Assembly (NCBI GenBank): GCA_016703945.1
Contig: JADJBC010000003.1
Span: 62,001 to 126,000 of the forward strand
Direction of reading: 5' to 3'
Source of the DNA: Candidatus Aalborgicola danicus
GTDB taxonomy: Bacteria; Pseudomonadota; Gammaproteobacteria; Burkholderiales; Burkholderiaceae_C
Length of the DNA stretch: 64,000 nt
The notes under the pieces are model-generated. The model was not told where the DNA came from. It ran no database searches and saw only the letters and a list, made by a program, of their open reading frames with translations. The position numbers and the translations under genes are program-made. Positions 40,551 through 49,628 of the stretch are shown piece after piece. Every line of letters starts with the position of its first letter. The first letter of the stretch is position 1.

Positions 40551-41726
40551 TTACAGCCAGCCTGCTTTGGCGAGTTGCACATTGATGGCTTGACCGATCA
40601 ACTGGTGCAGGGCAGGGGTTGGGTGGAAGTTGTCCGAGAAGGCATAACCCTTCCACCAGTTGGCAGAGGTTTCACCCACCGGGATATTGGCCGACATGCC
40701 GGCCGAATTGCAGGCCGCCACGGTGGCCGGCAGGCTCAGACTGGCCTGGCCGGTGGTCGTATCCAGGCCGTTCGCCACTTTGGGGCAGGCCGGTGTGGTG
40801 ATGTTGGTCAACGCAAACTGGGCTGGTGTGGCTGTGATCTTGGCGCCTTCAGCATACAGGTCGAAGATCTGCACATTGGTACCAGCGAGTTCTGCCGCCA
40901 AGGCTGCATTGAGTGCCTGGGTCCAAGCGCGCACAGCGCCCTGAACGGCGTCACGTTGTGCCGTACCGGCAGCAGCCGCCACACCGCCAAGCACCGCCGC
41001 AAAGCGTGGTGTTGTCGTGATGTCGGTGGTGTTGACCACGATGATCTTGCTGACACCCTTGGACACGATGCTGGTCTTGACCGCAGCGCCCAGCGTCTTG
41101 CCAATGGCTTGTGCATAGGCGCCTGCGGCGGTGCCCATGCTGGTGCTGGTGGGTGTGGTGCCGATGATGGCGGACACAGTGGCCGCTGGCAACAACGTGC
41201 TCAACAGCTTGATGTAGTTGCCAACGCCAGCGGGTGTGGTGGCGCTCAGGTAGGCGCCGGTCAGGTCGGCCAGATCGTTACCGCCGCCGTCCACAATGAC
41301 CACGTCCGAAGCGCTCAGGGAAGCCGAGCCCACTGCCATTTGGTAGGTGATCGAGAACGGCACGGTGGCGCTGGGAGCCGAGGCGTTGGTCAGGTTGTTG
41401 ACCCGTCCGCCACCCACGGCATAACTGGTGCACGCGGTGTTGGGTACAAAGGTGGTGCCGTTGAAGTTAAAGAACGAGCACAACTTGGGGGCACCGAAGT
41501 TGGCCGCGACGACTTCCGGGAAAATGAGGAATGGGTTGGCCGCGTCCGCACTCTGGATCGTGAACTTGTAGCCAAAGGTGCCACTGTCCATGATGCTATC
41601 GCCGAAAACTTTGACCGATGGTGCGACGGTTTTGGGGGTGGTGTCTGATCCGTCACTCGCTCCGCCGCAACCGGCCAAAACTACCGCGCAGCTTGCTGCG
41701 ACCGCTGCCCATTTCCATTGTTTCAT
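40551..41726 (-). CDS. SGNH/GDSL-family esterase lipoprotein
   Basis: The 391-residue product has a lipoprotein signal (MKQWKWAAVAASCAVVLAGC; Cys at 20). SGNH hydrolase blocks follow: block I VFGDSIMDSG (nucleophile Ser), block III GGGNDLADL and the C-terminal FSDNFHPT with the catalytic Asp and His. It is most likely an esterase or lipase anchored at the outer membrane. The start ATG has a clear SD (GGAGAG). A palindrome resembling a TetR-family operator lies 20 bp upstream. ompW follows in the same direction. Confidence 0.88.
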   Translation of the reverse strand: MKQWKWAAVAASCAVVLAGCGGASDGSDTTPKTVAPSVKVFGDSIMDSGTFGYKFTIQSADAANPFLIFPEVVAANFGAPKLCSFFNFNGTTFVPNTACTSYAVGGGRVNNLTNASAPSATVPFSITYQMAVGSASLSASDVVIVDGGGNDLADLTGAYLSATTPAGVGNYIKLLSTLLPAATVSAIIGTTPTSTSMGTAAGAYAQAIGKTLGAAVKTSIVSKGVSKIIVVNTTDITTTPRFAAVLGGVAAAAGTAQRDAVQGAVRAWTQALNAALAAELAGTNVQIFDLYAEGAKITATPAQFALTNITTPACPKVANGLDTTTGQASLSLPATVAACNSAGMSANIPVGETSANWWKGYAFSDNFHPTPALHQLIGQAINVQLAKAGWL

Positions 41727-41745
41727 TGTGCTCTCCAGTAAATAG

Positions 41746-41787
41746 AACGACCGTTCGTTTTTGAACGGTAAATGATAGAACGGAAGC
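41746..41787. promoter_or_regulatory. Probable repressor operator upstream of the esterase-ompW operon
   Basis: AACGA-CCGT-TCGTT (41746-41759) is an inverted repeat, followed by GAACGGT (41764-41770) and GAACGG (41778-41783). Clusters of GAACGnnCGTTC-like half-sites are typical of TetR-family operators. It lies 20 bp before the esterase start on the minus strand. No TetR gene is adjacent, so the regulator is unknown. Confidence 0.5.
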
Positions 41788-41884
41788 CGTCAGCAAACCA
41801 TGGGGTAAACACTGACGGGCTTTGGGTGGCGGCGTCCAGATCACCCACTGCGTCGGGTTGACGGGACCGCCATCGGCCGGTTCA

Positions 41885-41962
41885 CCGCCGGGCCGCCCCA
41901 AGGTGAACTGCGGCCCCCTCGGGGGGCAGAGAGCCACACGCAGTGGGCGAACGTGGGGGCCT
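41885..41962. repeat. Comamonadaceae-type intergenic repeat
   Basis: The sequence GGGCCGCCCCAAGGTGAAC, CTGCGGCCCCCTCGGGGGGCAG, and CACACGCAGTGGGCGAACG recalls GC-rich repeats that I have seen between genes of Acidovorax-like genomes. The middle folds as CCCCC-TC-GGGGG. It abuts the 3' end of dacB and may act as its terminator, though without a clear T run. Confidence 0.5.
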
Positions 41963-43457
41963 ACAACCGGGTCGCCCACTCCACCAGCGCATCAACGGCC
42001 GGTCGCGCCGCTCTGGCATTGGGGTGGTTCACGATGGCCACCAGCGCATATCGTTTGCCGGCGGCGTTGTGCACATACCCCGCGACGGCTACCACATCGA
42101 CCAGACTGCCGGTCTTCAAATGGGCGGAGCCAGTGGCCCGTGACTTGACCCGTCTGAGGGTGCCGTCCACACCGGTGATGGGCAGCGACGCCATCAAATC
42201 GGGCATCAGCGGTGATAGGAACGCCGCTTGTAGCAGGCGGCCCAAGGCTTCGGCGCTGATGCGCTCGGTGCGTGACAGGCCGGAGCCGTTGTCCAACACC
42301 GGTGCGTCAACCACTGGCAAGCGATCTTTCCACCAGCGCTGCACCACCGCGTTGGATGCTTCGAAACTACCCGGAGCCAGCGCAGCACTGCTGGGGCTGG
42401 CCTCGCCCGACCCGGTCGACACGACGCGGCCCAGGCTCAGGTAGACCTGCTGTGCCATCACGTTGTTGCTGTATTTGTTGATGTCGCGAATGATCTCTGC
42501 CAGAGGGGCTGAACGCAGCTCGAACGCCGGTTTGGCCGATGCGGCCAGCCCCCCGCCGGATGCCCCAAAACGCACGACGCCCGCTAACTTGCCGCCCATG
42601 TCCTGCCACATACCCTGCACGGCCCGCGTGGCAAAGGTTCTTGGATCGGCATAAGCGACAGCCCAGACCTTCTCCCCGCAGCTCGCCGGGTAAGCACCGC
42701 CAAAATAAATGCGATTGGGGTCAGAAAAGTCAGCCTTCAACGCGGCGCGGTAGTCGCCACACTCCCCGGTGACCAGCGGCACCGTGGCTTGCATCTGCAC
42801 ACCCGCCAGTGGTGGGTCGAATTGCACCCGTGCCACCGTGCCGCTGGGCTCGGGCAGCAGGGTCATGACCACCGACTTGAAGTTGATCAACAGTGCATCG
42901 GGCGAAGCGTTGTAGGGCCGCAGCGGCTCGCCATCAAAACTCGCGGGGTCGATCGCAGGCACGGTAAAGGCGCTTCGGTCCAGCACGATGTCGCCGGCGA
43001 TGGACCGGATACCCAAGCCCTGCACCCTGCGCAACAGCAGCCACAGACGCTCCAGCACCAGCTTGGGGTCGCCCTGGCCCTGAATTACCAAGTTGCCGTA
43101 CAACGTGCCGTCACGGATCACTCCGTCAACAAACACGGGCGTCGCCCAGGTGTAGGCCGGACCCAGCAACTCCAGCGCGGCAAACGTAGTCACCAGTTTC
43201 ATGACCGAGGCCGGATTCATGGCCGCCTGGGCGCGGTGACTCAGGCGCGCCGGGCTTTGCCCTTGGGCGTCCACCACAAGCATCGCCACGGCGTCCCGCG
43301 GTACCTTGGCCCGAACCAAGGCGGCCTCCACCTCCGGCGGCAGGGTCTGGGCTTGGGCCACGCAAGCCAGACAGCCGCCGGCAAGAAAACTCACCAGTCG
43401 GGCCGCACACCGCAGTTTCGCGCGCCCGACTGACGGCAAAAGTGTCCGGACCGTCAT
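41961..43457 (-). CDS. dacB: D-alanyl-D-alanine carboxypeptidase/endopeptidase (PBP4 type)
   Basis: The protein (about 498 residues) is a class C penicillin-binding protein with a signal peptide (about 1-37). Its three active-site motifs are ASVMKL (SxxK), YSNN (SxN) and LKTGSL (KTG). It cleaves D-Ala and cross-bridges in peptidoglycan. It also has the usual large insert after the SxxK motif that marks PBP4. The start is the ATG at 43457 or the GTG at 43460; either overlaps the stop of the upstream BNR-protein gene, so the two are translationally coupled. Confidence 0.92.
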   Translation of the reverse strand: MTVRTLLPSVGRAKLRCAARLVSFLAGGCLACVAQAQTLPPEVEAALVRAKVPRDAVAMLVVDAQGQSPARLSHRAQAAMNPASVMKLVTTFAALELLGPAYTWATPVFVDGVIRDGTLYGNLVIQGQGDPKLVLERLWLLLRRVQGLGIRSIAGDIVLDRSAFTVPAIDPASFDGEPLRPYNASPDALLINFKSVVMTLLPEPSGTVARVQFDPPLAGVQMQATVPLVTGECGDYRAALKADFSDPNRIYFGGAYPASCGEKVWAVAYADPRTFATRAVQGMWQDMGGKLAGVVRFGASGGGLAASAKPAFELRSAPLAEIIRDINKYSNNVMAQQVYLSLGRVVSTGSGEASPSSAALAPGSFEASNAVVQRWWKDRLPVVDAPVLDNGSGLSRTERISAEALGRLLQAAFLSPLMPDLMASLPITGVDGTLRRVKSRATGSAHLKTGSLVDVVAVAGYVHNAAGKRYALVAIVNHPNARAARPAVDALVEWATRL

Positions 43458-46333
43458 CACGGAGCAGCCGTTGCCAACCAGGTGGAGAACAGCCCCAAAT
43501 CCAGCGGCTGGTTATTGCTCAAGGGACCGAGGTAATACAGATGCGCAGTCCCCGTGGTGGTAACCGCCAGAAAGTGCCCACTGGCGTAAGCCCGGTAGCG
43601 GTAGCCGGAAATGGTCAGAGATGCACTGCCGCTGGGGGAAAACACAGTGGGGTAGGTTTTCTCGGCCCATGCAAACACCTTGTCAATATCTGTGGCCGTG
43701 GATGAAGTCGCTGCGGTATTGACGGTGGCGCGCCAAACACCGCGCCCGAAACTGGCCACCAGCAGTTCCGCCGTGCTACTCGACGACGAATACCAGCTTA
43801 AATCCTTGATCTGAACATTGGCCGGACCTTCGTTGCTGGTACTCCAGCTAGAGCCCCCATCCTGGCTGGCAAACAGCCCCACCGCCGTGCCCACATACAA
43901 CCATGCGGGGTTGGCCGGGTGTTGCTCCATGGCCATGACACTGGCCGACGGCAGGCCCGCCACTGCGTTCCAACTCGTTCCGCCGTTGCGGGTCACGTAC
44001 AAGGTATTTCCGCTAAAGCCCGCCAGCCCGAGGTAAACCACGTTGGCATTGCTGCGGTCAATGAAGATTTTCAGCTTGCTGCCCTGCGGCGCGTTGTCGA
44101 TCAGGGACCAGGTTGGAGCCGACGCCAGCCCGTTGGTCGTTTTGTACAGCGCGCCATTCTGGTAGGCCACCCAGATGGTGTTGGAGTCAATGGCGGCAAC
44201 TGCGATCGCACCAACAGCAGACGCCACCCCCGTATGGATGGTGCTCCAGATCGGCGTGCCGGTGGACACATTGGTGGATCGCCACAGGGACCTGCCTCCT
44301 GCCAACATCGTGGCCGCGTTATTCGGATCCAGCATGAACGGTGCGATGAAGGCCGAGTTGGAGTTGTTGCCACAACGCCCGTCGCTCAGGTTAGTGGGCG
44401 CAGCACCACACAAAGCGGTACCGGTCAGACCGCCGTCGGTCGAGCGAAACAGGTCCAGGTACTGGCGCGAGCCAAACATCAACTGGCTGTTGTCGGGCGC
44501 CACCGCGGTGGTGGCACCGTCGCCAATCCAGCTGCAACCATTGCATTGCGCGGGGTTGCCAATAAAACGCCAGCGCTGCGTAGCGTCACCGGGCTGGTCG
44601 CGAAAGACCCGGGGCCCCACATCCTGTGCGCCAAAGATGATGTTGCCGCCACGGCCCGCCACACTATAGGTTTCGGTGATGGTCATGCCGGTCGCCAGGA
44701 ACGACCCGTTGGACAAGGTATCCACATCATTAAATTTGTAGAGTCCGCCGTCATCCATCAGGTAGATGATCTTGTTGCTGCTGCCATTGAACTCCGGGTC
44801 TGCTACGGCCCCGTGGAAGTCGACCCAGCCGATGGGCGACTGGGTCCATCCGGCGGTGGCCGTCGCCGTGTCGGCATTGGCTGTCGTGGCCGCCCAGCCT
44901 TCCACGCTGACAATCCGGTTGGCATTGGTGGGGTCGACCCACAGGCCGCCGGTGAAGTAGAGGTAGCTACTGTCGAAATAGAAGTCGGCGGGCGGGGTCA
45001 GCGCGGTCCATGCGGCTCCCATGTTGGTGGATTTCAATAGCTTGGTGCGCCCCTCGGCATCGCTTGCCATGGCGTAGACCACCTCGGTATCGGATGCAGC
45101 AAACGCAAATTTGGTGTAAGCGCGGGTGGTGCCTGCCAGAAGTGTGCGCACGGTCGCGTTGGACCAGTTGCCGTCGGTGGTGATCGTGAAGCTGCCATCG
45201 TTCAACGCATAAGCTCTGCGGTCGCCGTCCAGCGGATGAAAACCCACAAAGCTGGCGCTTACATTGCCGCTGCCAAGCTTGCTCCAGGTCACACCGCTGT
45301 CAAACGACTGGTAGGCCCCGCGGTCCGTGGCCGCCAACAGTACATCGGCACCACCGACCCCCGTAGGATGAATGGCCAGGTGGGTCACATATTGCCAGTC
45401 CGCGTTTACGGCCGGATTGGTTTGGGGCAGCTGCGTCCAGGTCACACCCCCATCGCTGGACTTCAAAACGCCAAACGGCGAATAGGTGTGGCTGCCAAAG
45501 GGATTGGTGGAGGCATACATCTCCAGGTTATTGCGGGGGCTGCGCACAATCTTGCCGATCGACAAAGAACCATTGAAGTCATTCACTGCATCCCAGGTAG
45601 TGCCCCCGTTGCTGGTCTTCCAGATGCCACCCCCATCGGTGGCGGCCCACATGGTCCGGGTGCTGGTGGTGCCGCCTTTGTCGATCAACACATCGTTGAT
45701 ACGCCCTACCGGGTGGATGTAGCCCGTCAGATTGGTCCAGCCACTGGCGCTGGTTGGCAGGCCGGCCAACAAGGGTTCTACACGGGCATTGCCTGTACCG
45801 CGCGCGACCTGCCGCAGGGCGGCAGCCGCGTCATGCACCAGCAAGCGGCGTTGCTCCAGTGCAGCGGCGTAGCCACCCGGTGCGATGTGGCCGGACGCGT
45901 CGGCCATTGTGTAGGTCAGGTACTCCCGGTTGGCACTGGCGCGGACCGGGTCTGTCGCTTTTTTGGGCGTCAACGCGATACCAATCGCCTGCGCAAGCCC
46001 GGCTTCCGAAAGTCCACACCAGGAGTCGCGCGAGACCCGATGGAGCACGTTGTAACGCCCCAACCCCTTGTGCACGTTTAATGGATGAACGCCCAAATAC
46101 CTTGCCAACGGCCCGGTGAGGTCGACGGTCTTGTCCAACGCACAACGCTGTGCGACGAAAGCCGCGGCACAGGCCAGACTGGGTTTCTCCCCCTTGCCGT
46201 TGGCAGTTCGCTCCGAGAGTGCCATACAAGTCGGCACCAGGGTGCCTTCCATCGACACGGGCGGGGCGACCTGTGCACGCGCCGCACACACCAGTACCAG
46301 TGTGAAAAACAAGAAACTGCTGACGCGCTTCAT
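43457..46333 (-). CDS. Secreted BNR/Asp-box beta-propeller protein
   Basis: The 958-residue protein has a signal peptide (MKRVSSFLFFTLVLVCAARA). An alpha-helical N-terminal part follows (about 30-180), then a series of Asp-box repeats (S/T-x-D/N-x-G-x-T/S-W): TSNGGTTW, SSDGGVTW, SFDSGVTW, TRNGGTSW, SQDGGSSW. Such repeats form propellers in sialidases, xyloglucanases and sortilins. No catalytic residues can be assigned. The C-terminal 75 residues (VFAWAEKTYPTVF...YRYRAY...LYYLGPLSNNQPLDLGLFS) form the same domain as in the split gene at 4217-5883. The dacB gene is coupled behind it. Probably extracellular; role unknown. Confidence 0.8.
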   Translation of the reverse strand: MKRVSSFLFFTLVLVCAARAQVAPPVSMEGTLVPTCMALSERTANGKGEKPSLACAAAFVAQRCALDKTVDLTGPLARYLGVHPLNVHKGLGRYNVLHRVSRDSWCGLSEAGLAQAIGIALTPKKATDPVRASANREYLTYTMADASGHIAPGGYAAALEQRRLLVHDAAAALRQVARGTGNARVEPLLAGLPTSASGWTNLTGYIHPVGRINDVLIDKGGTTSTRTMWAATDGGGIWKTSNGGTTWDAVNDFNGSLSIGKIVRSPRNNLEMYASTNPFGSHTYSPFGVLKSSDGGVTWTQLPQTNPAVNADWQYVTHLAIHPTGVGGADVLLAATDRGAYQSFDSGVTWSKLGSGNVSASFVGFHPLDGDRRAYALNDGSFTITTDGNWSNATVRTLLAGTTRAYTKFAFAASDTEVVYAMASDAEGRTKLLKSTNMGAAWTALTPPADFYFDSSYLYFTGGLWVDPTNANRIVSVEGWAATTANADTATATAGWTQSPIGWVDFHGAVADPEFNGSSNKIIYLMDDGGLYKFNDVDTLSNGSFLATGMTITETYSVAGRGGNIIFGAQDVGPRVFRDQPGDATQRWRFIGNPAQCNGCSWIGDGATTAVAPDNSQLMFGSRQYLDLFRSTDGGLTGTALCGAAPTNLSDGRCGNNSNSAFIAPFMLDPNNAATMLAGGRSLWRSTNVSTGTPIWSTIHTGVASAVGAIAVAAIDSNTIWVAYQNGALYKTTNGLASAPTWSLIDNAPQGSKLKIFIDRSNANVVYLGLAGFSGNTLYVTRNGGTSWNAVAGLPSASVMAMEQHPANPAWLYVGTAVGLFASQDGGSSWSTSNEGPANVQIKDLSWYSSSSSTAELLVASFGRGVWRATVNTAATSSTATDIDKVFAWAEKTYPTVFSPSGSASLTISGYRYRAYASGHFLAVTTTGTAHLYYLGPLSNNQPLDLGLFSTWLATAAP

Positions 46334-46428
46334 ATGGCCTCCCCTGTTTGGTATGACATGCTAGGCATCTGTCGGTCTTTGGACGTCCGCATCCTAGCAA
46401 ACCAGGCACGTCCTTGATAATCGACGCG

Positions 46429-47460
46429 ATGCCATTTCCACACAAAAACATGCCTGCACGCCTGTCGCCCCAGGCGGTCGGAATCCTTGCAGCTGTCGTC
46501 ACGGTGGTGATCTGGACCTCGTTCATCGTGATTGCCCGCGCTTCGGCGGACCCGGCCCGAGGCGGCCTGCTCAACCCGTTTGACATTGTGTATGCCCGCA
46601 TCTGGGGCGCCAGCCTGATTTTGCTGCCCTGGGGCTGGTGGCTGGTGCGCCGCGACCGCCGCACCCAGGCTTGGGCCGGATCGCTCCTGGGTTTTTCGCC
46701 GCTGCCGCTGCGCCAGACACTCATCGTGGGTGTGTTTGGCGGTGTGTTGTACGGCATGTTTGCCTACAGCGGCTTTGTGTTTGCACCCGCCGGGCATGCC
46801 TCGGTGCTGATGCCCGGCAGTTTGCCGCTTTGGACCGCCCTGCTGGCGGTGTTTATTCTGGGTGACCACATCACGCCGACCCGGGCATTGGGGCTGGTTC
46901 TGATCGTCGCGGGTGACCTGCTGGTGGGCGGCAACAGCCTGTTGCATGCACTGGATGGCAGCGGTGTATGGCGAGGCGATGTGTTGTTCATCCTGGCGGC
47001 CATGGTCTGGTCGACCTACAGCGTGTTGGTGCGCCGTTTTGCGCTGGACGCGGTGCGGGCCACCATTGCCATCACGGTGCTGGCTTTTTTCACCTATGTT
47101 CCGGTCTACACCGTTTTGTTGTGGCTGCAGTGGGTTCCCGGGCGGGTGTGGGTCGCGCCCTGGCAGGATGTGGCCTTTCAGATGTTTTTCCAGGGTGTGG
47201 GCTCGGTGGTCATTTCGGGCATGACCTTCACCAAGATGATTCAACACTTCGGCCCGGTGCGCTCCACCATGATCACCGCCCTGGTGCCTGGGCTGTCGGC
47301 CGTGTCCGCCGTGGTCTTCCTGGGCGAACCGATGGCCTGGAACCTGATTGCCGGCCTGGCACTGGTTACGATAGGCATCGTTTTCGGCGTCCGCAAAGGC
47401 GCTACAAACGCTACCAAAATAGTAGCGCCTCACACAATCAATACGGGGGCTAGAGGCTGA
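46429..47460 (+). CDS. EamA-family (DMT) transporter
   Basis: The roughly 343-residue protein has about ten transmembrane helices in two EamA halves, for example VGILAAVVTVVIWTSFIVIA, VFGGVLYGMFAYSGFVF, ALLAVFILGDHITPTRALGLVLIVAGDLLVGG and VVFLGEPMAWNLIAGLALVTIGIVFG. It probably exports a metabolite; the substrate is unknown. The last 16 residues (KIVAPHTINTGARG) and the stop codon are encoded by repeat copy I, so the native C-terminus has been replaced or extended. The start at 46429 is chosen as the first ATG; the ATG at 46450 is also possible. Confidence 0.88.
   Translation: MPFPHKNMPARLSPQAVGILAAVVTVVIWTSFIVIARASADPARGGLLNPFDIVYARIWGASLILLPWGWWLVRRDRRTQAWAGSLLGFSPLPLRQTLIVGVFGGVLYGMFAYSGFVFAPAGHASVLMPGSLPLWTALLAVFILGDHITPTRALGLVLIVAGDLLVGGNSLLHALDGSGVWRGDVLFILAAMVWSTYSVLVRRFALDAVRATIAITVLAFFTYVPVYTVLLWLQWVPGRVWVAPWQDVAFQMFFQGVGSVVISGMTFTKMIQHFGPVRSTMITALVPGLSAVSAVVFLGEPMAWNLIAGLALVTIGIVFGVRKGATNATKIVAPHTINTGARG
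47410..47460 (+). repeat. Dispersed repeat, copy I (forms a C-terminus)
   Basis: GCTACCAAAATAGTAGC, GCCTCACACAATCAA, TACGGGGGCTAGAGGCTGA. A near-perfect copy. The EamA stop codon TGA lies at its very end. Confidence 0.8.
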
Positions 47461-47486
47461 TTTGCCTTGATGTTTTCGGAACAACC

Positions 47487-48251
47487 ATGAATTTGCTGGC
47501 TTTTGACACGGGAACCGAAGTGATGTCCATTGCCGTGTGCCGCACGGTCAATGGCCATGTGCAGCAGTGGCAACACACTGCCGCTGGCGGCGCACGGGCG
47601 TCCACTGAGCTAATACCGGCGGTGTTGGATTTGATGCAACAGGCCGGATTGCGCCTGGGCGCACTGGACGCCATTTGCTTTGGCAGTGGACCGGGGTCGT
47701 TCACCGGCCTGCGCACCGCCTGCTCGGTAGCCCAGGGCCTGGCCTTTGGCGCCAACGTGCCGGTGCTGCCGGTGGATTCCCTGTTGGCGGTTGCCGAAGA
47801 GGCGCGGCACTCTGCCCTGGCTGACCAACCAAAGGGTGTGGTGACGGCCCTGCTGGACGCCCGTATGGACGAGTTGTATGCCGCCACCTTCGCCTTTGAC
47901 GCCGGCCAATGGACCGAGCTGCAAGCCAGCGTGTTGGTGGCACCGGAACAACTGCTGCCTTTTCCCAGCCATGGCGCCTCCCATTCGGAACCGTGGGTGT
48001 TGGCAGGCAACGTGTTTGGCGTGTATGGCGAGCGGGTCGCGGTACTGGCTGCGCAAGGCGCAACGGCGCTGCGCGTCGTCGCCCTACCTACCGCGTCGGC
48101 CATGTTGCGCCTGGCACCCCAATTGATCGCCGCAGGCAAAGCCGTGGCGGCAGAAAACGCCCTGCCAAGTTATGTCCGCGACAAAGTGGCCAAGACCACG
48201 TCTGAACGCGCGGCCGAAAAAGCCGCGGTCACACCCGGAGCCGCCACATGA
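47487..48251 (+). CDS. tsaB: tRNA t6A biosynthesis protein TsaB
   Basis: The 254-residue protein is the HSP70/actin-fold partner of TsaD in the complex that transfers threonylcarbamoyl to A37 of tRNA. Markers are MNLLAFDTGTEVMSIAV at the N-terminus, GSGPGSFTGLRTACSVAQGLAFG (residues ~66-88) and LLDARMDELYAATF. The C-terminal tail is Ala/Lys-rich. The rimI gene overlaps its stop by 4 bp. The tsaC/sua5 gene of the same pathway is 10 kb to the left. Confidence 0.93.
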   Translation: MNLLAFDTGTEVMSIAVCRTVNGHVQQWQHTAAGGARASTELIPAVLDLMQQAGLRLGALDAICFGSGPGSFTGLRTACSVAQGLAFGANVPVLPVDSLLAVAEEARHSALADQPKGVVTALLDARMDELYAATFAFDAGQWTELQASVLVAPEQLLPFPSHGASHSEPWVLAGNVFGVYGERVAVLAAQGATALRVVALPTASAMLRLAPQLIAAGKAVAAENALPSYVRDKVAKTTSERAAEKAAVTPGAAT

Positions 48252-48718
48252 CGGGGAGTGAGACCCGGGTCCTGGAAGTGCACTTTGAGCCCATGCTGGC
48301 CGCGCACCTTGAAGCCGTTGTCGCCGTAGAGCAACGGGCCTATGCCCACCCGTGGAACCGGACCAATTTCCTGGACGCACTGCAGTCTGGCTATCAGGTG
48401 CAGATGTTGCTCGCCGGCGAGGTGTTGCTGGGCTACTTTGTTGCCATGCGGGGGGTGGACGAGGTGCACCTGCTCAACATCACGGTAGCTCCCGACTACC
48501 AGGGCCAGGGCTGGTCCCGCGTGATGCTGGACGCGCTCGCCGTGTGGTCGCGCGGTCAGGGCGCCCAGTGGTTGTGGCTGGAAGTGCGGGTGGGCAATCT
48601 GCGTGCCATGCGTGTCTACGAGGCCCATGGTTATCAACGGGTCGGGCAGCGCAAGGATTACTATCCGGCTGGCAACGGCCAACGCGAAGATGCGGTGGTC
48701 ATGGGACTGCGCATCTGA
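48248..48718 (+). CDS. rimI: Ribosomal protein S18 N-acetyltransferase
   Basis: The 156-residue GNAT protein acetylates the N-terminus of ribosomal protein S18. It has the acetyl-CoA site VAPDYQGQGWSRVMLDALAVW (motif A, with QGQGW in place of the common Q/RGxGxG) and the C-terminal VYEAHGYQRVGQRKDYYP. The order tsaB-rimI is conserved across proteobacteria, and the start overlaps the tsaB stop. Confidence 0.93.
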   Translation: MTGSETRVLEVHFEPMLAAHLEAVVAVEQRAYAHPWNRTNFLDALQSGYQVQMLLAGEVLLGYFVAMRGVDEVHLLNITVAPDYQGQGWSRVMLDALAVWSRGQGAQWLWLEVRVGNLRAMRVYEAHGYQRVGQRKDYYPAGNGQREDAVVMGLRI

Positions 48719-48736
48719 CCCCAACTTTTCAAAATC

Positions 48737-49561
48737 ATGCCACTCGAACTCGACACCCACCAACGCGCCATGCTGCGCGAGATGGGGGTGCACGTCTGGC
48801 TGCCGGAGTCGACGCACGCCGTGGACTTCCAACCTGAGGTACAAGTCGCCAAGCCCAGCCCGATGGAGCGAACGGCCACGCCACCACCACCGGTTGCATC
48901 CCTGCGCACGCTCACACCAGCCGCCGCGCCTCTGTCAGTGCCGCCAACCCAACCCGGTGAAGCCCTGACTCTGGACGCGATGGACTGGCAGACCTTGGCA
49001 CAGACCGCCGCCACTTGCAAAGCCTGCGGCCTGTGCGCGGGCCGCAAGAACACCACCTTACAGGCGCCTGCAATGGCCCTACAAGCCGACTGGCTCGTGC
49101 TGGGCGATCCGCCGGATGAAGAAGAGGATCGGCTGGGTCAGCCTTTTGCCGGGCCTGCCGGTATCTTGCTCGACAACATGCTCAAGGCTGTGGGTGCGCG
49201 CCGGGGTGGCAGCGCACGCCAGGGCGCCTACGTCAGCAATGCCGTCAAGTGCCGACCGCCCAATGCGCGGTTACCGCAAATGGCAGAGCTGCAACAGTGT
49301 GCGCAGTACCTGCAGCGTGAGCTGGCGCTGGTGCAGCCCAAACTGATTCTTGCGATGGGGCGCTTTGCCACCCAGTTGCTGTTGCAGGAGCATCCACAAG
49401 AGGCAGGACTTCCCTTGGGTAAACAACGGGACGTGGTCTATCGCTACCAAGGTATTCCGGTTGTGGTGACCTACCACCCCAAGGTACTCATGCGCACCAG
49501 CGCCGACAAGGCCAAGGCCTGGGCCGACCTGTGTTTGGCCATGGACCTGCTGGATAGCTAG
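48737..49561 (+). CDS. Family 4 uracil-DNA glycosylase
   Basis: The 274-residue enzyme removes uracil from DNA. It has an iron-sulfur cluster set, CKACGLC (CxxCxxC near residue 94) with further cysteines in NAVKCRPPNAR and LQQCAQYL. The active-site motif is GDPPDEEEDRLGQPFAG (the family norm GEAPG-ED-G-PF is modified at the start), and the C-terminal motif is TYHPKVLMR. An N-terminal 80-residue Pro/Ala-rich region is usual in Betaproteobacteria. It follows rimI by 18 bp and belongs to the tsaB-rimI-udg unit. Confidence 0.9.
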   Translation: MPLELDTHQRAMLREMGVHVWLPESTHAVDFQPEVQVAKPSPMERTATPPPPVASLRTLTPAAAPLSVPPTQPGEALTLDAMDWQTLAQTAATCKACGLCAGRKNTTLQAPAMALQADWLVLGDPPDEEEDRLGQPFAGPAGILLDNMLKAVGARRGGSARQGAYVSNAVKCRPPNARLPQMAELQQCAQYLQRELALVQPKLILAMGRFATQLLLQEHPQEAGLPLGKQRDVVYRYQGIPVVVTYHPKVLMRTSADKAKAWADLCLAMDLLDS

Positions 49562-49628
49562 AAGATATAGACCCCACGCTTTGCCTTGGAGCGGCCCGGC
49601 GGCAAAGGCCCGTCCGTACAATAGCTTC

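Noticed and set aside
39552..41648. A 698-codon open frame on the plus strand across ompW and the esterase genes
   Set aside because: It is the antisense shadow of GC-rich real genes with recognised domains. It has no family match, and its Gly/Arg/Ala-rich composition is typical of shadow frames.
43919..45040. A 373-codon frame antisense to the BNR-protein gene
   Set aside because: Shadow of a clear secreted protein with Asp-box repeats.
49562..49628. A further copy of the dispersed repeat after the UDG gene
   Set aside because: Only GATAGCTAGAAG resembles the head; the ACGAGGGCTA tail is missing.
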